Assembly (NCBI GenBank): GCA_022819985.1 | Contig: JAJEGH010000013.1 | Coordinates: forward strand, 62,001-126,000 | Reading direction: 5' to 3' | Source of the DNA: Alphaproteobacteria bacterium | GTDB taxonomy: Bacteria; Pseudomonadota; Alphaproteobacteria; Bin65 | Length of the DNA stretch: 64,000 nucleotides | Part shown: in pieces, positions 50,892-59,173 of the stretch | How positions within the stretch are numbered: position 1 is the first letter of the stretch | How the letters are laid out: every line of letters starts with the position of its first letter | Position numbers and translations under genes: made by a program | The notes under the pieces: generated by a model | The model's database searches: none | Seen by the model: only the letters and a program-made list of their open reading frames with translations | Told to the model about the DNA's origin: nothing

Positions 50892-53201
50892 ATGACCAAA
50901 TTCGGAGTAGGACAGGCCGCGGCCCGTCTGGAAGACCGGGCGCTGGTGACCGGCGCCGGCGCCTATACGGACGATTCCGCCATCGACGGCCAGGCTTGGG
51001 CCCATGTCCTGCGCTCGCCCCACGCCCACGCCCGCATCCGCGGCATCGACACCGCCGGGGCCGCCGCGTCGCCGGGCGTGGTCGGCATCCTCACGGGGGC
51101 GGATGTCGCGGCCGACGGGCTGGGCGACATGCCCTGCATGATCCCGGTCGAGAACCGGGACGGGTCGCAGCGCCCGGACACGCACTACGGCATCCTGGCG
51201 AAGGACCGCGTGCGCCATGTCGGCCATCCGGTGGCGCTGGTCGTCGCCGGGACCGCGGCCCAGGCGCGCGATGCGGCCGAGCGGATCGCCGTGGACTATG
51301 AGGAACTGCCCGCCACCGTCCATACCGAGCATTCGACGGCGGACGGCGCCCCGCTGCTCTACGACCACATCCCCAACAACCTGATCTACGACTGGCACAA
51401 GGGCAACGAGGCGGCGGTCGAGGCGGCGCTGGCCCGGGCCGACCATGTCTGCGAACTCCGGCTGGTCAACAACCGGGTGGTTGCCAATCCGATGGAGCCG
51501 CGCAGCGCGCTGGCTGTCCACGACGCGGCGAGCGGGCGCACGACGCTTGCGACCACGACTCAGGGTCCGAGCATGATCCGGGACATCCTGGCCGGGCCGG
51601 TTTTCGGGATCGACCCCTCGGCGTTGCGCGTCACCACCGGCCATGTCGGCGGCGGCTTCGGCATGAAGGTCTTTCCCCATGCCGAACAGGCGCTGGCGAT
51701 CTGGGCGGCGCGCCGGCTCGGCCGGCCGGTCAAGTGGACTGCCGAGCGGTCCGAAGGCTTCCTTTCGGACGTCCAGGCGCGGGACAACATCACCTACTGC
51801 AAGCTGGGCCTGGACCGGAACGGCAGGATTCTCGCCCTGCGCGCCGACACCTTCGCCAACGAGGGCGCCTACCTGTCGGCGTTCGCCCCGCTGGTCGCCT
51901 GCGACGGCATGGACATGCTTGTCGGCCTCTACGACATCCCGGCGATCTATACGACGGTGAAGGGCGTGCTGACCAATACGGTGCCGGTCGACGCCTATCG
52001 CGGCGCCGGACGGCCGGAAGCGGCCTACATCGTCGAACGGGTCATCGACAAGGCGGCGCGGGAAACCGGGCGGCCGGTCGATGAAATCCGGCGCATCAAC
52101 TTCATCGGCCCGGACCGGATGCCCTACGCCACCTGCCTGGGCGACACCTACGACAGCGGCGAATTCGAAGCGCTGATGGACGAGGCGATGGCGCAGGCCG
52201 ACTGGGCCGGCTTCGAGGCCCGCCGGGCCGAATCGGCAAAGCGCGGCAAGTATCGCGGCATCGGCCTCGCCACCTATATCGAGCGCTGCGGCGGCGGACC
52301 GCCGGAGGCCGCGGCCGGCAGCTTCGGCGACGACGACATCCTCACCGTCGCCATCGGCACCCAGGACAACGGCCAGGGGCACCGGACCTCCTACAGCCAG
52401 ATCCTGTCCGGCGAACTGGGCATCGACGCCGAGAATATCCGCATCTTCCAGGGCGATACGGACCGCGCCCCGCCCGGCCTGACCGGCGGCTCCCGCTCCG
52501 TGCCGGTCGGCGGCGCGGCCATGCTGGGCCTCGCCGCGCTCATCGTCGACAAGGGCCGGCAGACCGCGGCGGACATGCTGGAGGCGGCGACCGCCGACGT
52601 CGAATATGGCGACGGCGCCTACCGGGTCGCCGGAACGGACCGGGAGGTGTCGCTGTTCGACGTCGCGCGCGAGGCGAAGCGGAAGGGCGAACCGCTGGAC
52701 GACACCTTCGAGCGCACGCCGGAAGCCTCGACCTTTCCCAACGGCGCCCATGTCGTCGAACTGGTGGTCGACGGCGAAACGGCCGAGATCGAGATCCTGC
52801 GCTATACCGTGGTCGACGATTTCGGCGACGTCATCAACCCGCTGCTGCTGGAAGGCCAGGTGCATGGCGGGATCGTCCAGGGGCTGGGCCAGGCGCTGCA
52901 CGAGTTCACCTGGTACGACCCGCAAAGCGGCCAGCTCGAAACCGGCTCCTTCATGGACTACAACATGCCGAAGGCGCAGCACTTCCCCTTCTTCCGCTTC
53001 GATACCCGCAACGTGCGCTGCACGACCAACCCGCTCGGCATCAAGGGCGCGGGCGAGGCCGGTGCGATCGGCGCGCCGCCGGCCGTCATCAACGCCCTGG
53101 TCGACGCGCTGGGCCCGGCCACCGGGATCGACCATATCGACATGCCGGCGACGCCGCAGGCCGTCTTCCGGGTGCTGAACGGCGCGCGCAAGGCGGCATG
53201 A
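50892..53201 (+). CDS. Xanthine dehydrogenase/CoxL family molybdopterin-binding subunit (form-II CoxL-like)
   Basis: GQAAARLEDRALVTGAGAYTDD; VGGGFGMK; form-II signature AYRGAGR. Confidence 0.92.
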   Translation: MTKFGVGQAAARLEDRALVTGAGAYTDDSAIDGQAWAHVLRSPHAHARIRGIDTAGAAASPGVVGILTGADVAADGLGDMPCMIPVENRDGSQRPDTHYGILAKDRVRHVGHPVALVVAGTAAQARDAAERIAVDYEELPATVHTEHSTADGAPLLYDHIPNNLIYDWHKGNEAAVEAALARADHVCELRLVNNRVVANPMEPRSALAVHDAASGRTTLATTTQGPSMIRDILAGPVFGIDPSALRVTTGHVGGGFGMKVFPHAEQALAIWAARRLGRPVKWTAERSEGFLSDVQARDNITYCKLGLDRNGRILALRADTFANEGAYLSAFAPLVACDGMDMLVGLYDIPAIYTTVKGVLTNTVPVDAYRGAGRPEAAYIVERVIDKAARETGRPVDEIRRINFIGPDRMPYATCLGDTYDSGEFEALMDEAMAQADWAGFEARRAESAKRGKYRGIGLATYIERCGGGPPEAAAGSFGDDDILTVAIGTQDNGQGHRTSYSQILSGELGIDAENIRIFQGDTDRAPPGLTGGSRSVPVGGAAMLGLAALIVDKGRQTAADMLEAATADVEYGDGAYRVAGTDREVSLFDVAREAKRKGEPLDDTFERTPEASTFPNGAHVVELVVDGETAEIEILRYTVVDDFGDVINPLLLEGQVHGGIVQGLGQALHEFTWYDPQSGQLETGSFMDYNMPKAQHFPFFRFDTRNVRCTTNPLGIKGAGEAGAIGAPPAVINALVDALGPATGIDHIDMPATPQAVFRVLNGARKAA

Positions 53202-53384
53202 CTTTGCAAAAGGGCCGGCCGCTGCGCAAACGGATGCCCGCGCCCTGGTGGGCGGCGGCGATCCTGGCGCTGGCCTGGCTGCTGTTTTCCTCGGTTGCAG
53301 ATGCGGCGACCTCCTCGATCGCACCGACGCCCGAATCCGCCCTCCGGTCCAGCCCGGCCGGGAACGCCCTTCCCTCGCTTCAGA

Positions 53385-53565
53385 GGATTACCCTGCGAAA
53401 AGCCGTGAATCGGACCAGACAGGCAAAGCAACACGTCCCCCCTCCCCTTGGGGGAGGGAGTCAGGGGGAGGGGTATGCGGACGTTGCTGCAGAGCGGGAT
53501 TCGGATGCCGGTGCGGCGCAAAACGACCCCTCCCCTAGCCCCTCCCCCAAGGGGAGGGGGATTCG
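53385..53565. repeat. Composite palindromic repeat element copy B, inverted relative to copy A
   Basis: ctgcgaaaag..caaagcaac..CCCCCTCCCCTTGGGGGAGGGAGTCAGGGGGAGGGGTATGCGG..ACGACCCCTCCCCTAGCCCCTCCCCCAAGGGGAGGGGG. Confidence 0.9.
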
Positions 53566-53711
53566 ATCGGTGCTCCTTTCGCAGATGAACCTTCTTCAGA
53601 GGGGGAGGTGTAGCGGTTGCGGCGCAGCGCAGGCCGCGGTTCCGGCGAGACAGGCGGGTCGGCGCCGGCAGGAGCCGGAAGCGCCGTTCATGATCCGCCC
53701 ATGACCGGCCA

Positions 53712-54881
53712 ATGACCCGGCGGGCGCCGTATGACGGTATCGTCGTCACGACGCCGGTTTCGATCCCCTATGTCCGCTTCTCGACCCGGGGCGCCCATTG
53801 GTGGATCGGGCGGGCGCTGGCGGCGCTGGTCCGCGACTCCGGCCTCTCCAAGGACCGGTTCGACGGCGTGTGCGCCACCAGCATGTCGCTGGCGCCGGAT
53901 ACCGCCGTCGGCATCGTCCAGCATCACGGGCTGACGCCGCGCTGGCTCGACTATATCCCAATGGGCGGCGTCACCGGCGTCGTCGCGATGCGCCGGGCGG
54001 CCCGCGCCATCCAGGCCGGCGACGCCGATATCGTCGCCTGCATCGCCGGCGACACCAACCATATCGACAGCTTCCGCCAGGGCCTGGAGAATTTCAGCCA
54101 GTTCGGCAAGGACGCCGTCTATCCCGTCGGGACCGGAGGACCGAACGCCAGCTTCGCCTTCCTCACCGACTACTACATGCGCACCTACGGCGCGCGGCGG
54201 GAGGATTTCGGCAAGATGTGCGTCGCCCAGCGCGACAACGCCCTCGCCTACCCCCATGCCCTGTTCAAGACGCCGCTCACTCTTGAGCAGTATATGAGCG
54301 CCCGGCCGATCGCCGAGCCGGTCCATCTGTTCGACTGCGTCATGCCCTGCGCCGGCGCCGAGGCTTATCTCGTCATGCGCGAGGAGGAGGCGCGCGACCT
54401 CGGCTTGAGCTTCGGCCGGATTCTCGGCACCATCGAGCGGCACAACGCCTTCCCGGACGACCCGGTGCAGTATCGCGGCGGCTGGGCGATGGACAGCGGC
54501 GAGCTGTACGGCATGGCCGGCGTGACGCCGGACGACATCGATTTCTTCGAGACCTACGACGACTATCCCGTGATCAACATGCTGCAGTTCGAGGATCTGG
54601 GCTTCTGCGCCAAGGGCGAAGCGCCGGACTTCGTGCGCAGCCACAGCCTGACGGTGGACGGCAGCTTCCCCATCAACACGTCGGGCGGCCAGCTTTCGGT
54701 CGGGCAAGCCGGCGGCGCGGGCGGATTCCTCGGCACGGTCGAAGCGATTCGGCAGGTCACCGGCCAGGCGCTCGGCAAGCCGGTGCCGGACGCGAAGATC
54801 GGCCTGGTCGGCGGCTTCGGCATGATCAGCTACGACCGCGGCGTCTGTTCGGCGGCGGCGATCCTGGCGGCGGGAGACTGA
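53712..54881 (+). CDS. Thiolase-family (SCP2-like) protein
   Basis: GGVTGVVAMRRAARAIQAGDADIVACIAGDTNH; FPINTSGGQLSVGQAGGAGGFLGTVEAIRQ. Confidence 0.88.
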   Translation: MTRRAPYDGIVVTTPVSIPYVRFSTRGAHWWIGRALAALVRDSGLSKDRFDGVCATSMSLAPDTAVGIVQHHGLTPRWLDYIPMGGVTGVVAMRRAARAIQAGDADIVACIAGDTNHIDSFRQGLENFSQFGKDAVYPVGTGGPNASFAFLTDYYMRTYGARREDFGKMCVAQRDNALAYPHALFKTPLTLEQYMSARPIAEPVHLFDCVMPCAGAEAYLVMREEEARDLGLSFGRILGTIERHNAFPDDPVQYRGGWAMDSGELYGMAGVTPDDIDFFETYDDYPVINMLQFEDLGFCAKGEAPDFVRSHSLTVDGSFPINTSGGQLSVGQAGGAGGFLGTVEAIRQVTGQALGKPVPDAKIGLVGGFGMISYDRGVCSAAAILAAGD

Positions 54882-54885
54882 ATCC

Positions 54886-56178
54886 GTGGCCACGCCGCTG
54901 AAAAAGCCGAAGCGCAAGAACCCGGTCCTGCGCACACGGGCGCCGATGCTGCCGCCGGCGCCGCGCAGCCGGATCTCGCTCGGCCTGACCTCCGGCGCGG
55001 CGCGCGGCGTGTTCGAGCTCCAGGTCTGCCGGGATTGCGGGGCCGTCCAGTATCCGCCGCGCGAAGCCTGCCGGGTATGCCTGTCCGACCGGCTGGACTG
55101 GACGCCCCGGAGCGGCGCCGGCGAACTGGTGGCGCACACCACCCTGCGCCACGCTATGGAAAACTACTTCCGCGAGCGCCTGCCCTGGCGGCTCGGCATC
55201 GTGAAGCTGGACAGCGGCCAAGCCTCAGGGGGCCCGCCGGGACAATCGGAATCGGGGACGCCCAGCCTCATCGTCCATGTCCACGGCGATTGCGCCGAAC
55301 CGCCGTGCCGGGTGCGCGTCCGCGCCATGCTGGACCGCGCCGGGCAGGCGGTCCTGCTGGCCCTGCCGGAAAAGGATACGCCCCACATGAGCGACGATCC
55401 CCAGATGCGCGAACTGACCTGCAATCCGAAATTCCGCAAGGTCTTCGTGACCGACGGCAAGAACCCGGTCGGCCAGGCCGTCGTCAGGGCGATGGTCGCG
55501 GCCGGGTCCGACCTGGTCTGGGTCGGCGAGGCGGCACCCTGGAAGAAGATCCCCGGTTTCGAGGAAATCAAGGCCCTGCCGGAGGTCACCGTGGTCGACC
55601 TCGACGTGACCAACCCGGATTCGGTGAAGCGCTGCGCCGGCCAGATCGGCCCGAAGGTCGATATCCTGGTCAACACGGCGGAGCAGCACCGGGCCTATAC
55701 CGTCGGCGGCCGCTACGGCACGGAGAACGCCCGCGCCGAAATGGAGATCAATTATTTCGGCCTGCTGCGCCTGGCCCAGGAGTTCGGGCCGGTGATGATG
55801 TCCCGCGGCGCCGACACCGAGACCAACGCCGTCGCCTGGGTCAACATCCTGTCGATCTTCGCGCTCGCCAACAAGCCGGACCAGAGCACCTTCTCGGCCT
55901 CCAAGGCGGCGGCCCACTCGCTCGCCCAGGCGATGCGCGCCGGCATGCACAAAACCGGCGTGCGCGTCATCAACCTGTATCCCGGACCGCTCGACGTCGA
56001 ATGGAACCAGGAGCTGCGCCCGCCCAAGGTGACGCCGGCAGCGCTCGCCCGCGCCATCGTCGCCGCGTTGCAGGGCGGCGCGGAGGATGTCTATCCCGGC
56101 GATATCGCCAAGGACTGGTACGAACGCTGGCGCCGCGATCCCAAGGTGCTGGAACGCGAACTGGCCCAGGGCGAGTAG
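54886..56178 (+). CDS. DUF35 (Zn-ribbon/OB-fold) fused to a degenerate short-chain dehydrogenase domain
   Basis: CRDCGAVQYPPREACRVC Zn ribbon; C-terminal SDR-like domain with STFSASKAAAHS. Confidence 0.85.
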   Translation: MATPLKKPKRKNPVLRTRAPMLPPAPRSRISLGLTSGAARGVFELQVCRDCGAVQYPPREACRVCLSDRLDWTPRSGAGELVAHTTLRHAMENYFRERLPWRLGIVKLDSGQASGGPPGQSESGTPSLIVHVHGDCAEPPCRVRVRAMLDRAGQAVLLALPEKDTPHMSDDPQMRELTCNPKFRKVFVTDGKNPVGQAVVRAMVAAGSDLVWVGEAAPWKKIPGFEEIKALPEVTVVDLDVTNPDSVKRCAGQIGPKVDILVNTAEQHRAYTVGGRYGTENARAEMEINYFGLLRLAQEFGPVMMSRGADTETNAVAWVNILSIFALANKPDQSTFSASKAAAHSLAQAMRAGMHKTGVRVINLYPGPLDVEWNQELRPPKVTPAALARAIVAALQGGAEDVYPGDIAKDWYERWRRDPKVLERELAQGE

Positions 56179-56196
56179 CAGGAAAGGGGAATCACC

Positions 56197-56982
56197 ATGA
56201 ACGCCAATCCCCTGCCGGACATGGTCCGCGGCATCGCCGAGCGGAAGATCCGCGTGATCGATCTGACCCAGACCCTGACGCCGGATTTCCCGCAGATCGA
56301 GCTGCCGCCGGAGATGGGGCAATGCTGGCCGTTCCGGCTCGAGGAGGTCTCGCGCTACGACGACCGCGGGCTTGCCGCCTACTGGAACAACTTCTCCTGC
56401 GGCGAGCATACCGGCACCCATTTCGACGCGCCGATCCACTGGGTCTCCGGCCGCAACCTGCCCAACAACAGCACCGATACCGTGCCGGTCGAGAACATGG
56501 TCGCGCCGGCCTGCGTCGTCGATTGCGTGAAGCATGTCGAGCAGAACGCCGATTTCCTGCTGTCGGCGGATTTCCTGCGCAACTGGGAGGAGGAGCACGG
56601 CAAGATCCCGCCGCGCTCCTGGGTGCTGATGCGGACCGACTGGTCGAAGCGGGCGGACCCGGAATCCTACCAGAATTTCGACGAGGAGGGGCAACACACG
56701 CCGGGCCCGGACACCGACGCCGTGCGCTTCCTGGTCGAGGAGCGCGACGTCATGGGCTTCGGCAGCGAGTGCATCGGCACCGACGCCGGCCAGGCCATGC
56801 ATCTGCGCCCGCCCTACCCGTGCCACTACTATATCCACGGCGCCGGCCGCTACGGCCTGCAATGCCTGACCAACCTCGACCTGCTGCCGCCGACCGGCAG
56901 CGTGGTCTTCACCGCGCCGCTCAAGATCAAGCAGGGCAGCGGCTCCCCGCTCCGGGTGCTCGCGCTGGTGTGGGAGGGGTAG
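56197..56982 (+). CDS. Cyclase/kynurenine formamidase-like family protein
   Basis: CGEHTGTHFDAPIHWVSGRNLPNNSTD. Confidence 0.92.
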   Translation: MNANPLPDMVRGIAERKIRVIDLTQTLTPDFPQIELPPEMGQCWPFRLEEVSRYDDRGLAAYWNNFSCGEHTGTHFDAPIHWVSGRNLPNNSTDTVPVENMVAPACVVDCVKHVEQNADFLLSADFLRNWEEEHGKIPPRSWVLMRTDWSKRADPESYQNFDEEGQHTPGPDTDAVRFLVEERDVMGFGSECIGTDAGQAMHLRPPYPCHYYIHGAGRYGLQCLTNLDLLPPTGSVVFTAPLKIKQGSGSPLRVLALVWEG

Positions 56983-57023
56983 CAGGACACCGGCACGACG
57001 ACCGGGAAGCGGGAGACCGACTC

Positions 57024-58016
57024 ATGAAAGGAAAATCCTTCGCGCGGCTAACGGACTGCGGGCTTCGCGAGGCGTGGGAGCACGAGGCGCACGAGTTCAC
57101 GCCGTGGCTCGCCGAAAATATCGACTATCTGTCGGAAGCGTTGGGCCTGGAACTCGATCCCCCGGAAACAGAAGTTGCGGTGGAGCAATTCTCGGCCGAT
57201 ATCGTCGCCAACGAAACCGGGACCGGTGACCGCGTCCTGATCGAGAATCAGCTCGAGAATTCCGATCACAATCACCTCGGCCAGATACTGACTTATCTTG
57301 CCGGTCTCGACGCTAAACGGGTCGTCTGGATCGCGAGAAACTTCCAGGAGGCGCACTGCTCGGCGATCCGTTGGCTCAACGATAACACGGGGGGCGATTT
57401 TGCGTGCTTCGCCGTGCGTCTGCGGGTGGTTCGCATCGGCGACAGTCCGCTAGCCCCGGTTTTCGAGGTCGTGGAAAAGCCCAATGCGTGGGAGCGCAGG
57501 CTGGGAAGAACGGTGAACGAAGCCGAAGCCGAACGCACCAGACTGCGCGCAGAATTCTGGAGCCGGTATCTTGAGAAAAATCCGGGCAAATTCAAACCCG
57601 GCTCGTCGCTGAATGTCTGGGTGCCGGCGACGCCCGGCGAGAACGTCGACGATTCTATGGTCGCCGGACGGACATCGAATGTCTGGGTGCCAATGACGCT
57701 CGACGGGTCGATCGTCCTCTCTCTGGCGCTGGGTAGCAGGGGAAGCATGGAATCCGGTATGTTTCTGCGCGCTGGCAGTCCGGGCGACGTTGAGGAAGTT
57801 GCTGCGTTCATGGAACGAAACGCCGGGAAACTGGAAGAAGCCTTCGGGCCGTCGGAGGCGGCGACAGCGGGCCACTACTACTGGATCTCGAAAAATATCC
57901 GGCTTCAGGACAAGGAACGGTGGGACGAGTTGATCGGCTGGATGGAAGATCGGAGACAACTCTATTGCGAGACCATAAAAGCGGTGTCCGAAGAAGATTC
58001 CGGCGGACCGCAGTAA
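57024..58016 (+). CDS. DUF4268 / PD-(D/E)XK nuclease-like protein
   Basis: VEQFSADIVANETGTGDRVLIENQLENSDHNHLGQILTYLAGLDAKRVVWIARNFQEAH. Confidence 0.83.
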   Translation: MKGKSFARLTDCGLREAWEHEAHEFTPWLAENIDYLSEALGLELDPPETEVAVEQFSADIVANETGTGDRVLIENQLENSDHNHLGQILTYLAGLDAKRVVWIARNFQEAHCSAIRWLNDNTGGDFACFAVRLRVVRIGDSPLAPVFEVVEKPNAWERRLGRTVNEAEAERTRLRAEFWSRYLEKNPGKFKPGSSLNVWVPATPGENVDDSMVAGRTSNVWVPMTLDGSIVLSLALGSRGSMESGMFLRAGSPGDVEEVAAFMERNAGKLEEAFGPSEAATAGHYYWISKNIRLQDKERWDELIGWMEDRRQLYCETIKAVSEEDSGGPQ

Positions 58017-58039
58017 CATTCTGTCCCACGCCAAGGCCG

Positions 58040-58093
58040 GGCACCGACGCCGGCCAAGCCATGCATCTGCGCCCGCCCTACCCGTGCCACTAT
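58040..58093 (+). pseudogene. Duplicated cyclase fragment 1 (copy of 56776-56829)
   Basis: 54-nt match with one mismatch: ggcaccgacgccggcca(a/g)gccatgcatctgcgcccgccctacccgtgccacta. Confidence 0.95.
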
Positions 58094-58452
58094 TGTGCTG
58101 CATAGCTACTTAACCCACCGTATTTGTTGACTTTATTTTTCTGATACAAAATCTGGAATCACATAGTCACCGGATTCAAACTATTTCCTGACGGCGCGTG
58201 CCTCGCCTGCTGTAGATCGGAAGGACTTTTCGGTCCTGTTCGAAGCGATGCTCCGAGCGGCATAGACAATTCGTAAGCGCTGATGCCTACCGGGCGGGTG
58301 TGTCCGGCAACATGCACCGCGCCCGGTGCACGGCGTTCGGCCCGGGCCGCCGCAATCCGCGCCGCCCACCCGCCTGACCGAATTCGCTTGAGAGCGTTGC
58401 GTCCGACCGCTATGTATCAATCAAAGGATTGGGAATTTCCCGGTCGACAGAG

Positions 58453-58485
58453 GGGTCCTGGAACTTCCGGGGCCCTTTTGTTTTT
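58453..58485 (+). terminator. Intrinsic terminator-like hairpin plus T-tract
   Basis: GGGTCCTGGAAC/TTCCGGGGCCC (G-U allowed) followed by ttttgttttt. Confidence 0.5.
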
Positions 58486-58500
58486 CTTCGCCTCGGCCCT

Positions 58501-58812
58501 TCACGGAAATTGCGCCAATCCTCTGATCTTGGGTCGGACGATCTCGAAGGCGCGGTTGGGCTGGTCCGGACGCAGGTGCGACAGCGCGATGGGCCGTGCC
58601 GTCAAGTCCGCAAGTTGCAGCCCGACGGAGTTCGCCGCCTTCGGCACGAACACCGGCTGGAAATCGAACAGGCCGAAGTCCAGCCGGCCGGGGCCCGAGG
58701 CGCCGTCGTTGGCGGCGATCCGGCGAAACTCCAGTTCAAGTTCCCGGTCCTCCTTCCTGCCGCGGCTCTCGAAGATGACATGCACCGTCCTGCCGTGCTG
58801 CCCCTGTACCTC
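58501..58812 (-). pseudogene. C-terminal half of DUF3800 protein, separated by IS110 insertion
   Basis: EVQGQHGRTVHVIFESRGRKEDRELELEFRRIAA...VGLQLADLTARPIALSHLRP. Confidence 0.85.
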
Positions 58813-58888
58813 TCACAGCGCTTCAGCCGTTTTGGGGTGCAGACGTTGCTTAGCCATTTCTCCGACCTTGATCGCAGCAGTGCTGGCT

Positions 58889-58937
58889 GGCCATTGGCTT
58901 CGCCGGAGCGCGTGGCGCGGAGGCGAAGCCAATGGCC
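58889..58937. other. 16-bp perfect stem-loop in IS110 left end (GGCCATTGGCTTCGCC / GGCGAAGCCAATGGCC)
   Basis: Arms 58889-58904 and 58922-58937 are exact reverse complements. Confidence 0.9.
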
Positions 58938-58989
58938 GGGTGCCGCTCACCTGGACTCCCTGCCATCGTGGAAGTCCTGTCCATCGCGG

Positions 58990-59140
58990 ATGGGACGGGC
59001 CAAGGGATCGAGAGCAACCGAGCGCCCCCTGCGCCATGAGCACTTGGGGAGGACCTGTGCCTCGGTCCCTGGCCGCGATGGACGCCCGGTGGGGAGTTTG
59101 CGCCTTGAGCGCCAGTACAGGGACAGGCGGGCATCGTGGC
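58990..59140 (+). ncRNA. Candidate IS110 bridge RNA region (boundaries approximate)
   Basis: Non-coding left end upstream of tnp; two stem-loops holding segments matching the element's target (59054-59063) and donor end (59088-59097). Confidence 0.55.
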
Positions 59141-59173
59141 GGTCCGTTGGCACAAGGACGCGAAGGGAATGCC

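Noticed and set aside
49683-53324. 1213-aa minus-strand ORF
   Set aside because: The 3' part is the real MTHFR-like gene; the rest is antisense to the well-supported CoxL gene, with Arg/Gly/Ala-rich shadow composition.
53198-53704. 168-aa plus-strand ORF after coxL
   Set aside because: Runs through the palindromic repeat element; the apparent protein is mostly translated repeat.
58283-59173. N-terminal extension of the transposase ORF
   Set aside because: Crosses the IS left junction and the non-coding left end; a typical IS110 N-terminus (MDMFEYFAGIDWGS) begins at 59174.
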